Shown: in pieces, positions 45,601-56,169 of the stretch
How the letters are laid out: each line of letters opens with the position of its first letter
Numbering within the stretch: the first letter of the stretch is position 1
Assembly (NCBI GenBank): GCA_964019695.1
Contig: OZ026531.1
Coordinates: 6,023,701-6,087,700 of the forward strand
Source of the DNA: Loripinus fragilis
Taxonomy: Eukaryota; Mollusca; Bivalvia; Lucinida; Lucinidae
Length of the DNA stretch: 64,000 nucleotides
Direction of reading: 5' to 3'
Made by a program: the position numbers and the translations under genes
Notes under the pieces: generated by a model
The model's database searches: none
The model's input: only the letters and a program-made list of their open reading frames with translations
Told to the model about the DNA's origin: nothing

Positions 45601-47478
45601 TGGCAAGACAGGAAAGCAGCTTTGAAATTCTATTAGTTTGGCCTTTGGTAAGGCTAGGAAGGCAGCTTGAACATTCTACTAGTTTGGCCAGTGGTAAAAT
45701 AGGAAGGCAGCTTGGACATTCTACGAGTTAGGCCTGTAGTAAGGCTAGGAAGGCAGCTTGGAAATTCTACCAGTTTGGCCTGTGGTAACGTTAGGAAGGT
45801 AGCTTGGACATTCTGCCAGTTTGGCCTGTGGCAAGACAGGAAAGCAGATTTGAAATTCTACCAGTTTGGCCTTTGGTAAGGCTACGAAGGCAGCTTGGAC
45901 ATTCTACGAGTTAGGCCTGTGGTAAGGCTAGGAAGGCGGGTTGGACATTTTACCAGTTTGGCAAGTGGAAAGGCTAGGAATGCAGTTATAAGCAGCCTGC
46001 TTGGTAATTCCACCAGATTGGCATATGGTAAAACTAGGAATGCAATAAGGAGCCTGCTTGGACATTCTACCAGTTTGGCCTGTGGTAAGGCTAGGAAGGC
46101 AGCTTGGACATTCTACCAGCTTTGCCTGTGGTAAGGCTAGGACGCAGCTTGGACATTCTACCAGTTTGGCCTGTGGTAAGCTAGGATGGCATCTTGGACA
46201 TTCTAGCAGTTTGGTCTGTGTTAAGGCTAGGAAGGCAGCTTGGACATTCTACTAGTTTTGCTTGTGGTAAGGCTAGGAAGGCAGCTTGGACATTCTACCA
46301 GTTTGACCTGTGGTAAGGCTAGGAAGGCAGCTTGGACATTCTACCACTTTGACCTGTGGTAAGGCTATAAAGGCTGCTTGGACATTCTACCAGTTTGACC
46401 TGTGGTAAGGCTAGGAAGGCAGCTTGGACATTCTACCAGTTTGGCCTGTGGTAAGGCTATGAAGGCAGCTTGGACATTCTATCAGTTTAGCCTGTGGTAA
46501 GGCTATGAAGGCAGCTTGGACATTCTACCAGTTTGAGTTTGGCCTCTGGTAAGGCTATGATGGCAGCTTGGACATTCTATTAGTTTGACCTGTGGTAAGG
46601 CTATGAAGGCAGTTTGGAAATTCTATCAGTTTGGCCTGTGGTAAGGCTAGGAAGGCAGCTTGGACATTCTACCAGTTTGGTCTGTAGTAAGGCTAGGAAG
46701 GCAGCTTGGACATTTTACCAGTTTGACCTGTGGTAAGGCTAGGAAGGCAGCTTGGACATTCTACCAGTTTGACCTGTGGTAAGGCTAGGAAGGCAGCTTG
46801 GACATTTTACCAGTTTGACCTGTGGTAAGGCTATGAAGGCAGCTTGGACATTTTACCAGTTTGGCCTGTGGTAAGGCTATGAAGGCAGCTTGGACATTTT
46901 ACCAGTTTGGCCTGTGGTAAGGCTAGGAAGGCAGCTCGGACATTCTACTAATTTGGCCTGTGGTAAGGCTAGGAAGGCAGCTTGGACATTCTACCAGTTT
47001 GACCTGTGGTAAGGCTATGAAGGCAGCTTGGACATTCTACCAGTTTGACCTGTGGTAAGGCTAGGAAGGCAGCTTGGACATTCTACCAGTTTGACCTGTG
47101 GTAAGGCTAGGAAGGCAGCTTGGACATTTTACCAGTTTGACCTGTGGTAAGGCTAGGAAGGCAGCTTGGACATTTTACCAGTTTGACCTGTGGTAAGGCT
47201 AGGAAGGCAGCTTGGACATTTTACCAGTTTGACCTGTGGTAAGGCTAGGAAGGCAGCTTGGACATTTTACCAGTTTGACCTGTGGTAAGGCTAGGAAGGC
47301 AGCTTGGACATTTTACCAGTTTGACCTGTGGTAAGGCTAGGAAGGCAGCTTGGACATTTTACCAGTTTGACCTGTGGTAAGGCTAGGAAGGCAGCTTGGA
47401 CATTTTACCAGTTTGACCTGTGGTAAGGCAAGGAAGGCAGCTTGGACATTTTACCAGTTTGACCTGTGGTAAGGCTTG
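39684..47478. repeat. 46-bp minisatellite, main block (about 170 units)
   Basis: The left part is close to the 36.7-kb units (CAGCTGTGATATTCTACCAG). From about 41 kb the type GGCAGCTTGGACATTCTACC, AGTTTGNCCTGTGGTAAGGC, TAGGAA dominates, mixed with longer units containing GCAGTAATAAGGAGCCTGCT. Blocks are duplicated at larger scale (42.84-43.14 like 43.31-43.68; 41.4-42.06 like 43.70-44.36; 44.75-45.11 like 45.78-46.14). From about 46.7 kb to the end the units are nearly identical. Short ORFs on both strands arise because 46 is not a multiple of three. Confidence 0.97.
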
Positions 47479-47483
47479 GAAGG

Positions 47484-47595
47484 ATCTCAATGAGATTGTT
47501 CGTTTGAACATCCAAAAACGTGGTAAAATTGATGGACAAGAAAATAGTCACAGTTTTGCACATAAAATGTTTGCATATCTGGACTGCTGTCCCAG
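47484..47595. mobile_element. CATATGTT-family MITE fragment at the array's right edge
   Basis: ATCTCAATGAGATTGTTCGT, GAACATCCAAAAACG and GATGGACAAGAAAATAGTCA match half a hairpin of the family. The array ends directly on it. Confidence 0.7.
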
Positions 47596-48070
47596 TATTG
47601 GTGTGTCTGAGCATGGACCTATGATAACTACATGCATTGAGTCCAAAATTTTGTTATATTATTTCCCTTGATCCACCATGTTGAAGACACCAAACAGGGT
47701 TTGTACACACATTTAATAGGTGAATACGCAGTGATAAAAAGAGTCTGAAAAATGGAACTTCAATATGTTTAATCTTAAAACATTACAACAGTGGGTGTCT
47801 CCAGCAAGAAAAAAAGATGTCATCTGCAACTTCTATTATAACCTTCTACATGCAGTCAACCAAAAACACATTCATAGTCATTTAACTGGCACTTTTATCC
47901 TAAATGGACAGAATTAATAGATATTTTGGGGAAAGTAAATAACAATGTATAAACTGTATAAGAACTTTATTCTTCATGATAACAATGGATGGAACCTAAA
48001 ATGGAGGAATGTAAGAGATCCAAAATCAGCTTGCATACTGATTAAATTTGAATTATTAGTCACATCCCTT
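47596..48070. other. Intergenic sequence, nothing recognised
   Basis: AT-rich, no splice-supported ORF. Confidence 0.5.
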
Positions 48071-48079
48071 AGTTAACTC

Positions 48080-48470
48080 TTTGCATGCTCTGAGTGTCAA
48101 AAGGTTTGGATCCAGATCAGAACCAATTATATTGTCCTGATCTGGGTCCAAAGCAACGCTGAAAAAGGTACGAGCATCAAAGGGAGACTACTGTATCAAG
48201 CAATGATTCTCTACAATAACGTCCCTTTTCAAAATGGAAACTTCTTTTTAAGAAAAGAATTTGCTTCCAGAGGGAGCGAATTCTTTCCTTTAAGAGAAGT
48301 TCCTTAAGGTATGGAAAATCACTTTTACCACATAAGGTGAGCTCTCTTGAGTGTTACTTATTTTATTACTCATGTGCGTACACTGCGTAATGGGACCTAT
48401 GCCAATGCAAACTGTTTGCAACAGTTATCAGCAGATGACAAAAGTCACTGCTAGCATGGAAAGAGTTAAA
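48080..48470. mobile_element. Nested repeats: CTGATC hairpin split by TTCTTTCCTTTAAGAGAAG repeat
   Basis: The hairpin element begins near 48,080 (TTGCATGCTCTGAGTGTCAA, AGGTTTGGATCCAGATCAGA) and its right end (CAAACTGTTTGCAACAGTTA, TCAGCAGATGACAAAAGTCA) appears at 48,408-48,470. Between them is the dispersed repeat with GAGGGAGCGAATTCTTTCCT, so one inserted in the other. Confidence 0.65.
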
Positions 48471-48673
48471 GGGAGACAATCTCATGGGATGGGGCAAATA
48501 GATCATTTTTCTAGGTAATACAGAGGTCATACAAACATGTGCAGTGCAAGCTCTTTATAACACACTTGGTTTAACACAGTGAGATGATTGTCTCCCTAAT
48601 GTCTTGTGAATTTAAGTGTTCTGCATGGTGCTATAGGCTGGTCTGCAGTGTGTGATTGTGGTATTTCCGGGAT

Positions 48674-48881
48674 TTTGTTTGTTGGTTTTGATTTGATTCT
48701 TTACGTCCCATCAACAATCTTTCAGTTAAACAGGGACGGGTCTTCCTGGGTTGAACCAGTTCTAAGCTAGGATAAATGTGTCTTGCTCAAGGGCCACAAC
48801 GCAGTGACGCCAGTGAGGCTCGAACCCCCGGTCCCTTAGTCTCGAGTCAAGCACTCTACCGCTGAGCCACTGCGCTCCCCA
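48674..48881 (-). mobile_element. tRNA-derived SINE, complete, 12-bp target duplication
   Basis: Reverse orientation of the family: the tail (TTTGTTTGTTGG...) is at the left and the A/B boxes at the right (AGGCTCGAACC, CCGCTGAGCCACTGCG). TATTTCCGGGAT flanks both sides (48,662-48,673 and 48,882-48,893). It split a dispersed repeat that has relatives at 24,430 and 59,380 (GTGTGATTGTGGTATTTCC). Confidence 0.92.
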
Positions 48882-49329
48882 TATTTCCGGGATATAACAG
48901 TCATGTTGTGGCTACTATTTTTTTTACCGAGGAATTTTATAAATGAATTATAGGAAAATGACAATCATTTTTCTATAATTCCTTTGTAAAATTGTCCCTT
49001 TAAAAAATGTTTCACTTATAACACAGTCCATTTCTATGGACCCCGAACATAGGGTTATAAGGGATTGCACTGTTGTGTCATTTTTCCCTAAAATGTTTTG
49101 CTTGATCAAATTTTTCTTCACTGTCAGATTAACTGTATAAAGCTGTCAAAATTACTAAAAGCATTCTGAGATTCAGTCATTTGAAGCAAATAAAACATTT
49201 TTAAATTTCATGATCTTCTTACTCTAATTTTACAATACCCACAAAGGAGTTATTTCAAATTTGATTTCAAGCTTTTGGTGTACAAAAAATAGCTTGGATT
49301 AGTTTTTTAATGCAATGTCACTCAGTGGG

Positions 49330-49503
49330 CTTTGACAAAACAAAGATCTTAATGACAAATGGTAGCTTAATGAAGGTCGAAAGTGTTGCAGAATGCTCCC
49401 CTTGGAGCATTCTGCAATACTATCGACCTACATTAAGCCTTAATTGGTCTTGAAAACCAATTTCCGGTCTTTTTGAGAATGGCTGTTTTACACAGGTTCT
49501 ACT
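49330..49503. mobile_element. MITE, CAGTAAAACCTG family, left-truncated
   Basis: AAAGATCTTAATGACAAATG, GCAGAATGCTCC-CCTT-GGAGCATTCTGC hairpin and right end CACAGGTTCTACTGTA. Confidence 0.8.
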
Positions 49504-49671
49504 GTATTTCTTTGCAATGGAGGATTCTTTACACAAAATTGAGAAACACACTGATTAATGGCATCAAATCTGTGGAAATTGATGAATGGTTTCCCTGAAA
49601 CATTATACAAATAATACAATAATAAATTCTTGTCCTCCCTTAGTGCCAGTACATAATACTCAATTCCACAA

Positions 49672-49888
49672 TCCAGGCCCTGAGGTTATAAAACTTTTTT
49701 CATGCTCTACTCAGCTGAGCATGAATTTATCCTGCTCATAAATTTTAAAATGCCAACAATTGAAATACAACACCTGAGAGATTTAAAGAAAGAAACTTCT
49801 TCATTTGTCGGTATTTTAGTTTTTATGAGCAGTTGAAATTTCCTGCTCAGTTGAGCATGAAAAAAGTTTTATAACCTCAGGCCCAGGA
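49672..49888. mobile_element. MITE, GGCCCTGAGGTTATAAAAC family
   Basis: Both ends (CAGGCCCTGAGGTTATAAAA and TTTTATAACCTCAGGCCCAG) are intact inverted repeats with CTGAGCATGAA subterminal words. The inner region is rearranged compared with 25,288-25,556. Confidence 0.88.
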
Positions 49889-49974
49889 TGTTGGCTCTCA
49901 CAGGTATTTAAGTTGGCTAGCTCATGATATTTTGGTCCTTATCGAAAGTGTAAAGCTAATCTTTCAACCTTTAT

Positions 49975-50140
49975 GCCCAGGTACCTTGTAGGACTTGAGG
50001 CCTAAATTTTGGCCTCAGTCTTTGCCTATATGTTCCCACTTTGTATTTGCGAGCAGCCAAGGCTCTGGAAAGACTGCATCTTTGGGCAGACTTGTCTGAG
50101 CCTTGACTTCTTACATATCTGTTAAGTACCAAAATCTCAC
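49975..50140. mobile_element. Dispersed repeat (GAGTCTTTGCCTAT family)
   Basis: CTAAATTTTGGCCTCAGTCT, TTTGTATTTGCGAGCAGCCA and GTTAAGTACCAAAATCTCAC match the copies at 18.1, 32.6 and 33.8 kb. Confidence 0.65.
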
Positions 50141-50751
50141 AAGCTGGGTCATGTATCACAGTCACATATATACTTATAGTAGCTAAAAATATCAGCGCAA
50201 GTTCTTTATAACACACCATTGTTATAAGACAAGATATAACACGATCATATTGTGGCTTACAAATATTTGACCAAGGAATTTTATAAAGGAATTATAGGAA
50301 AATGACTAATATTCCTTTCTAAAGTTTCCCACTTTATAATACGATAAACTTTTAACATGGTTCACTTTTATGGACCCCAAACAAAGCATTATTATAAAGG
50401 GACTGCACTGCAGTTATTTCACAAATTCCAGTACAGGGGGCAAAAATTCCACTGGTCAGCTAGTAATTACGAGTGAAATCTAAAAAGGATGAGTAATTCT
50501 TCCGAAAGCACTCGTCCGTAGGACGAGTGCTTTCGGAAGTCATATTGCATGTTACTCCTTTATGTTCTTTATTGCATATGCTTTTAAAGGACAAGTGAAT
50601 GTGTTTGCAGGATGACTGAAATTTTTGTAAGTCACTCGTCCTGCAGGACAAGTGCAATATTGAAATATATTTGTCCCCTGCAGTAATTATAATCTATTTT
50701 CAATATATATAGGAAGATATTTCCAAAATCAGATAATAGCTGCAGAATTTT

Positions 50752-50775
50752 AACAACAACAACAACAACAACAAA
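50752..50775. repeat. (AAC)n microsatellite
   Basis: About eight AAC triplets. Confidence 0.95.
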
Positions 50776-51510
50776 ACCCAACAATACTTAACTCTTTGTA
50801 TGCTGTGAAATTTGCCTGTTAATCAGTAAATTTAGCACTTTCACTTTCCGCTTTTATGGCTGTATGGATTGTTGGATTTTTTAAAAGCTGGTTATTACTG
50901 GTTCATTCGGTTTAAATACTCGATCCAAATAACAATTAAGATCATTGGTCAGCTCGCAAATTTCATGTGTACAAAACACCTATAATCATCATTTTTCTCT
51001 CTACTTGTTAATTAAATTTTAGAACGTGTTTAATTGGTAATCACAATTTTTCTTGATCCTCATTATATATTAGGCAGAAAATTGTTAAATTTTACACCAA
51101 AGAAAATTGCTATACATTATTTTTGGGGCTAAAAATTGCTGAACATTATAAAACATGGCCAAAGATTGGTTACCAGGCCCTCTACCAGCATATCAATCTC
51201 AAACACACTTGTTAAGCAGACAAAGCAATGAACAACTAACTAATATCCAATTGCAAATGATAAAATGACAAAGCTGTTGGAATTCTGAACAACATACACC
51301 CCTCAACACACCTTGGATGTTGGTGGCATAAATACATACAAAAATACCCAAAACGTATAAACATAGATTTTGTAAAAAACATTATATACACAGAAGTTAT
51401 AACAAAAAATGTAAACTATGTTACCTAAAAATAACTACTCTAATAAATAAAAAACAAAACAAAAAAGATGATATCACAGTCATGAACCACATTTATGAGA
51501 TTAATTCTAA
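50776..51510. other. Intergenic sequence, nothing recognised
   Basis: AT-rich; no feature found. Confidence 0.5.
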
Positions 51511-51511
51511 T

Positions 51512-51946
51512 CAGGGTTCCCACAGAAATTCAAAAGTACAATTCCATGAGTTTTCCATGATTTTCCATGACCAACAATGCAATTTCCATGACTATTTAAT
51601 GGCAGGCTTCCAACGTATCCTTATAGCAATATCTTCTCCATGCTGAGCATAAATGCAGCAACTGTAATGTATTCAAATACGCATGCTTGTAGTCATGCAT
51701 GCATTTTGAAACAATTAAAACTTGAAACCACCAGTAGCCATAAAACTAGCTGTCAGACACACAAGTTTTGTGTGTCTGACAGCTAGTTTTCTGGCTACTG
51801 GTGGTTTCGTCAAATTATTTCACAGAACTCAATGATTTTTCCATGATTATTCAAGTTTTTTCAAATTCCATGATTTTTTCACGCATGGAACTTTTTTTCG
51901 TGATCCTCCAGGTTTTCCATGATTTCCAGAGCTCGTGGGAACCCTG
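51512..51946. mobile_element. MITE with CAGGGTTCCCAC ends and a long central palindrome
   Basis: CAGGGTTCCCAC and GTGGGAACCCTG are perfect inverted termini. Internal TTCCATGA words repeat many times. The middle (51,725-51,808) is a near-perfect palindrome around AACTAGCTGTCAGACACACA. Design resembles 2115-2517, but no clear target duplication is seen. Confidence 0.85.
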
Positions 51947-52014
51947 TTCTTTCCCTCAAAACTACACTAAGCAATATTCATCAGCCTAGCGAAGGAAAAT
52001 TGTAATTATTATTC

Positions 52015-52135
52015 TAACCCATAAATTGAAACATGTGTTTTGGATGCTCAAAAGAACCATCTCATTGAAACAGTTCTTTTGAGTACCCACAACGTATGTT
52101 TAGGTTGAGAAATAAGGTAATTTTATTAAGTTGTG
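52015..52135. mobile_element. CATATGTT-family MITE
   Basis: CCATAAATTGAAACATGTGT, AAAGAACCATCTCATTGAAA, CAGTTCTTTTGAGTACCCAC and GGTTGAGAAATAAGG. Confidence 0.75.
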
Positions 52136-52444
52136 AAGGGAAAGGGAGCAGACTTTGACCATCTTGTCAGCTTTTAAGATAAAAGTTGTATCAAAATTGC
52201 TAATTTTGAGGAGGGTCCAAATTGATGTTTTTGAGGTGGGTTAAAATTGCCTTTGTATTGTATCCAAGTTTCTTTTAGGATAGCCAAACTGCTTTATATA
52301 GGCAATCCAAATTGCTATTTTCAAGCACGATCCAAATAATGTTTTTGAGGGGCCGCTATCCTAATTCTGTTTTTTAGGGTATCGAAATTGCTTTTTGGGG
52401 TATCCAAATTGCTTTTTTGGAATCCAAATTGCTATTTTTCTTAT

Positions 52445-52712
52445 TTTTCATGCTTAACATATGAGTCGTGACATAAGATTTCCAACAATGTGGTATTAGC
52501 GACCAGCAAAGCCTCAGATCAACCTGCGCATATGCGCAGTCTGATCAGAGCCTTTGCTAGTCGCTTAAATATTCCATGACTGTTAAGCTACTGACTGAAC
52601 ACCATTTGGAGTCTCTAAGCTTAAAAGGAGGCTGCCCAGGCTTGCTTGATTGAGTCTACACTTGTCAAAATGCCACATTGTTGGAAATCACATGTCTGGG
52701 CTCATATATTGT
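52445..52712. mobile_element. MITE, GATTTCCAACAATGTGG family
   Basis: CATATGAGTCGTGACATAAG, ATTTCCAACAATGTGG at the left and CCACATTGTTGGAAATCACA, TGTCTGGGCTCATAT at the right. Confidence 0.88.
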
Positions 52713-53010
52713 GGATACTATTGAAAGCGTCTCATTGAGACACTTCCACTGAGCACCACAACTAATGTATATCATGGAAAAATAAGGCGAAAAAAACCCA
52801 CACTTTTTTGGTTGAAATTATAAAAGTCTTTTCCAAAATGTTATGATTAATCATGTCAATTTTTGATCACTAAGTAGAGGGTATAGTGTCTTGTCCAATG
52901 ACAAAAACACAGTACCTCTGATGAGTCTTGAACTAGGGACCCCTTGATTTCAAGTATAACACTCTACCACAGCTCTAATATGCTCCTCATCTCTATCAAC
53001 TTAAGAAATA

Positions 53011-53219
53011 CAGTAAAACCTGTCTTAAACGGTCACTCAAAAAAAAAGACAAAACAAAGATCTTAATGACAAACGGTAGCTTAATGAAGGTCAAAAGTAT
53101 TGCAGAATGCTCCCCTTGGAGCATTCTGCAATACTTTTGACCTACATTAAGCAATAATCAGTCTTGGAAACCAATTTTTGGTCTTCTTTTTGAATGGTCG
53201 CTTAAGACAGGGTTTACTG
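53011..53219. mobile_element. MITE, CAGTAAAACCTG family, complete, TA-flanked
   Basis: CAGTAAAACCTGTCTTAAAC and CGCTTAAGACAGGGTTTACTG are inverted; TA lies on both sides. The centre GCAGAATGCTCC-CCTT-GGAGCATTCTGC is a perfect hairpin. Confidence 0.9.
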
Positions 53220-53227
53220 TAGAGTGA

Positions 53228-53305
53228 CACAGTCATCTGCTAACAGTATCATTTATGTTGTCAATTTCGGATGCTAACAGTATCATTTATGTTGTCAATT
53301 TCTGA
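53228..53305. repeat. Direct duplication of about 30 bp
   Basis: GCTAACAGTATCATTTATGT, TGTCAATTTC occurs twice in tandem just after the stop codon of the minus-strand gene, so in its 3' UTR. Confidence 0.9.
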
Positions 53306-53311
53306 TCAACA

Positions 53312-53620
53312 TTACACATTTTCTTCCAGGACCTTTAGTAGCTCTTCTTTTGACATTGATTTTATATCCTCCATTAAATCTCGTCTCATCTCCTCAATTT
53401 CTTCTGAATCCTCTGGTAACAACACTGTAGGTCTTATATTTTCATCTTCTTCATGTTTGAGATGATCTAGCTCTCCCGCACTGAGCTGGGCAGTCTCTGT
53501 CTCACCTTTAGTAATAGGTGCACTGCCTGGACGAACTTTTGGTTGTCTCTGTTTATTCTCTAACTCATGACTACTGGGTGTAAAACTCACATCAGCTTTA
53601 TGTTTTGATTTTAACATTCT
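53312..53620 (-). CDS. Coiled-coil protein, last exon with stop
   Basis: The minus-strand acceptor TCTTTACCTTTCAG (approximately; CTTTCAG seen) precedes AGA ATG..., in phase 0 with the exon before it. It codes about 102 residues, ending EELLKVLEENV and TAA at 53,312-53,314. The first part (RMLKSKHKADVSFTPSSHEL) continues the upstream helix; the middle (RQPKVRPGSAPITKGETETA) is basic then acidic and probably disordered; the end (EDSEEIEEMRRDLMEDIKSM) is again helical and strongly acidic. I do not recognise the protein; centrosomal, ciliary or cytoskeletal coiled-coil proteins look similar. Introns nearby carry MITEs. Confidence 0.8.
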   Translation of the reverse strand, partial: RMLKSKHKADVSFTPSSHELENKQRQPKVRPGSAPITKGETETAQLSAGELDHLKHEEDENIRPTVLLPEDSEEIEEMRRDLMEDIKSMSKEELLKVLEENV

Positions 53621-53649
53621 CTGAAAGGTAAGAGAAAAGGGATTTATTA

Positions 53650-53765
53650 TTATTTTCTTTGTTTTATTTCTATTTTTTTTATTTTAAAAAAAAAAATAAA
53701 ATAAATAAAAATTCAAAAATAAATAAAATTAAAAAAAAAAAAGAAAAAAAGAAAAAAAAAGAGAA
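53650..53765. repeat. T-rich to A-rich low-complexity tract
   Basis: A run of T-rich sequence passes into A-rich sequence with AAAAAAAAAAAG words, possibly hairpin-forming. Confidence 0.85.
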
Positions 53766-53864
53766 AGAAATTATTTTCCCCAGATTTTTTAATTTGTTCA
53801 CACATTTTTGAATGTGACTTCCTATTCTGACATAGTAAGTATTTGGCATCATACCTTCGATATA

Positions 53865-54066
53865 CAGTAAAACCTGTCTTAAGCAGCCACTCAAAAAGAA
53901 GACCATAAATTGGTTTTCAAGACCAATTAATGCTTAATGCAGGTCAAAAGTATTGCAGAATGCTCCAAAATTCTGCAATACTTTCAACCTTCATTAACCT
54001 ACCATCCCTCATTAAGATCTTTGGTTTGTCTATTTTAGAGTGGCCGCTTGAGACAGGTTTTACTAT
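53865..54066. mobile_element. MITE, CAGTAAAACCTG family
   Basis: CAGTAAAACCTGTCTTAAGC at the left, CTTGAGACAGGTTTTACTAT at the right, TA-flanked. Confidence 0.88.
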
Positions 54067-54184
54067 AATTTTACCAAACATTTATTAGACACTAGAAAAA
54101 CAGGAAATGAACATGGCCTTGGACAGGCCTCATTATAGAATCGGTATCACAACATTTTGAGTCACAAAATATGGATTCCTGTAT

Positions 54185-54470
54185 TAGCTTCCTGGAGAAC
54201 GGTGAGTCCCAGAGCTATATCATTAATAGGTATAATATAAGAATCTATCATGAGTGTGTGGGTAGGATAGAAAAATCCGTCCCGAGGATCACAGTTGGCA
54301 TCACGAGGATAGAAAAATCCGTCCCGAGAATCGCCGTTTGGCATCACGAGGCATGCCGAGTGATGACAAACGGTGATCTCGAGGGACGGATTTTTCTATC
54401 CTACCCTCACAAGAATAATGGATTCTTTTTCTTGCTCATCACTGTTTTTATTTATTTATTTTAAATAAGC
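54185..54470. mobile_element. Hairpin MITE with duplicated left arm
   Basis: Copy of the element at 160-400. The left arm unit (GAGGATAGAAAAATCCGTCC, CGAG..ATC..CG) occurs twice in tandem, at about 54,255-54,298 and 54,299-54,342, before one right arm (GGGACGGATTTTTCTATCCT). It sits in an intron of the coiled-coil gene. Confidence 0.8.
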
Positions 54471-54698
54471 TTCCAGAAGTCCTTGAATACGCTAAGATGT
54501 AATTTCGCGTGATGACGTCCTGGGGAAGATAGCATGGGTAAGATAAAATTTTCTATCCCAGGGTAAAATTTCAGATGTCCCTATCAGGTGTGCAAGAATA
54601 TAAAATACTGTATTGTCAAGCTTAGAGGTATAGGAGAATACCATGCTTTGTAACAATTTTGTTGAATAAGATAGACAACAAAAAGGGCAATAACTCAC

Positions 54699-54798
54699 AT
54701 GCATAGTTTCTTTGGCAGTCATGACTCTCTGAACACGATCAATTTCAAACAGATTCTTTTCCTCATATAGTTCACCACACTTCTTCACATACAGACGT
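54699..54798 (-). CDS. Coiled-coil protein, penultimate exon
   Basis: A 100-nt minus-strand exon lies between TATTTTTTTCAG and CAT|GTGAGT. It takes two bases from the upstream exon and ends on a complete codon. It codes (K)RLYVKKCGELYEEKNLFEID, then RVQRVMTAKETMH, which flows into RMLKSKHK of the last exon. The heptad pattern is clear (L, V, L, L, I, V, V, M positions). The RVQRVMTAKE stretch looks like the type of conserved block that a profile search could place. Confidence 0.85.
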
Positions 54799-54882
54799 CT
54801 GAAAAAAATAAACCAGTAAATGAGACATTTTATATTTGTTACAGGCCTTTAGTTAAGAGTGTGTAACAATAAGAATTTCTAG

Positions 54883-55752
54883 CGATAAGGTGAGCAATCT
54901 CCCTAAACGAGACGTTCGTTTTATTTTGTTGAAATAACGACTGGAGAAACTAGGCACATTCAACAAATATATATAGACGAGCCGTCGATGTACCTTTGCC
55001 CCCGAATTTGTATATTTAAAAAGGGGGTTCCTTCATGCATGTAATAAATCTACTTCTTATTGAATGAGAATTTATTTCGATCATCAACTGTGCTTGTTAA
55101 TCAGTAACATATATGGGAACTAGACCGTTAAACAAGGAACCACGCTATGTACAGTAAAACTATGTATACAGTTGATGTACAATACAAACGACCATCTTGC
55201 AAAGTGGTTTATTTTGTAAGATATTTGATCTCTTCTTTCGCTTATACGACCCCTTCCCCCCCTAGACCCAAGACGCCCTTTACATATGTTATATATTTGT
55301 ATAGCGACATTTAATTGTCCAAAGGGCATCTTGGGTCTAGGGGGGGAAAGCATCTAAAAACAAACTGAAAGACGCCAGTTTCATCTTTTAAATGACAAAC
55401 GTCACAATTTTAAGTATATTTCGTACGCATGCGCAGAAGGAATACCGCAAAGCTTTGGAAATGAAGGGCGCTTATATCCTTAATATTTTAGCACTTTTAC
55501 TTTTTGAAAACCTGCAAAGAATTTACTAAAACTCTCGTCTGAACGGCACCCAATCTAAAGACGTAAAATGAGGGGTGGGAGTAGAAGGTCCAAGTTTTCA
55601 CGGCTTTGTAAATAATGAATCACTTTGAAACATATTTTGATGCTTTCTATGCATATTTTACTACCGAAACAGTCCAATTTCAAAAACATTAGGGCAATTT
55701 GAAAATTTAGGTTTTGTAATCGTGTCAACTAGGGAAAATGTACGCCTTATCG
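54883..55752. mobile_element. Element with CGATAAGG inverted ends, nested in a CATATGTT MITE
   Basis: CGATAAGGTGAGCAATCTCC at the left and GTACGCCTTATCG at the right are inverted, and CTAG flanks both (54,879-54,882 and 55,753-55,756). The outer MITE's left end (AGGCCTTTAGTTAAGAGTGT, from 54,842) and its remainder (CTTATTTCTCAACAAAAGCA, from 55,775) lie on either side. Inside, CTAGACCCAAGACGCCCTTT and its mirror AAAGGGCATCTTGGGTCTAG form a long stem at 55,259-55,341. No transposase ORF. Confidence 0.65.
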
Positions 55753-55759
55753 CTAGAGC

Positions 55760-56012
55760 TCCTTTAATTTTCTTATTTCTCAACAAAAGCATATGTTGTG
55801 GGTACTCAAAAGATGGTTCTTTAGAGTACCCAAAATGTATGTTAAAATTCATGGGTGAGAAAATATAATTTTTTGCTCAAACAATTTGTTTATAGATCTA
55901 ACCCTGTGTGTTACTGTCAGTGAGATGGTTCTTTTGAGTACCCACAACATATGTTTTGGTTGAGAAATAAGAAAATTATTTCTCTGTTACTCACTCTTAA
56001 CTAAAGGCCTGA
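55760..56012. mobile_element. CATATGTT-family MITE pieces
   Basis: Right part of the MITE broken at 54,880 (55,775-55,870) plus a second right arm at 55,918-56,012 ending TAACTAAAGGCCTG, the mirror of the start at 54,842. Confidence 0.75.
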
Positions 56013-56169
56013 ATGTGTATGTATATTTATTTGGGAGCCACAACATGACCATTTTATATCCAATTATATTTCCAACCGAACAATAGAAAAATTCCTTGTA
56101 AAATTCCAAGGTAAAAAAAATTTAGATGACAATGTTATATCCAAATCCATGTTATTAAAGGACTCTGGG

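Noticed and set aside
39684..47478. Short ORFs on both strands across the 46-bp array (60-83 codons), which look like repetitive proteins
   Set aside because: The unit is 46 bp, not a multiple of three, so frames cycle and stops recur. There are no splice or start contexts, and copies differ by frameshifts. They are by-products of the repeat.
50460..50657. ACTCGTCC hairpin-rich region as a protein-coding ORF
   Set aside because: The ORF passes through a small palindrome (GAAAGCACTCGTCC and its mirror) and has no gene-like composition.
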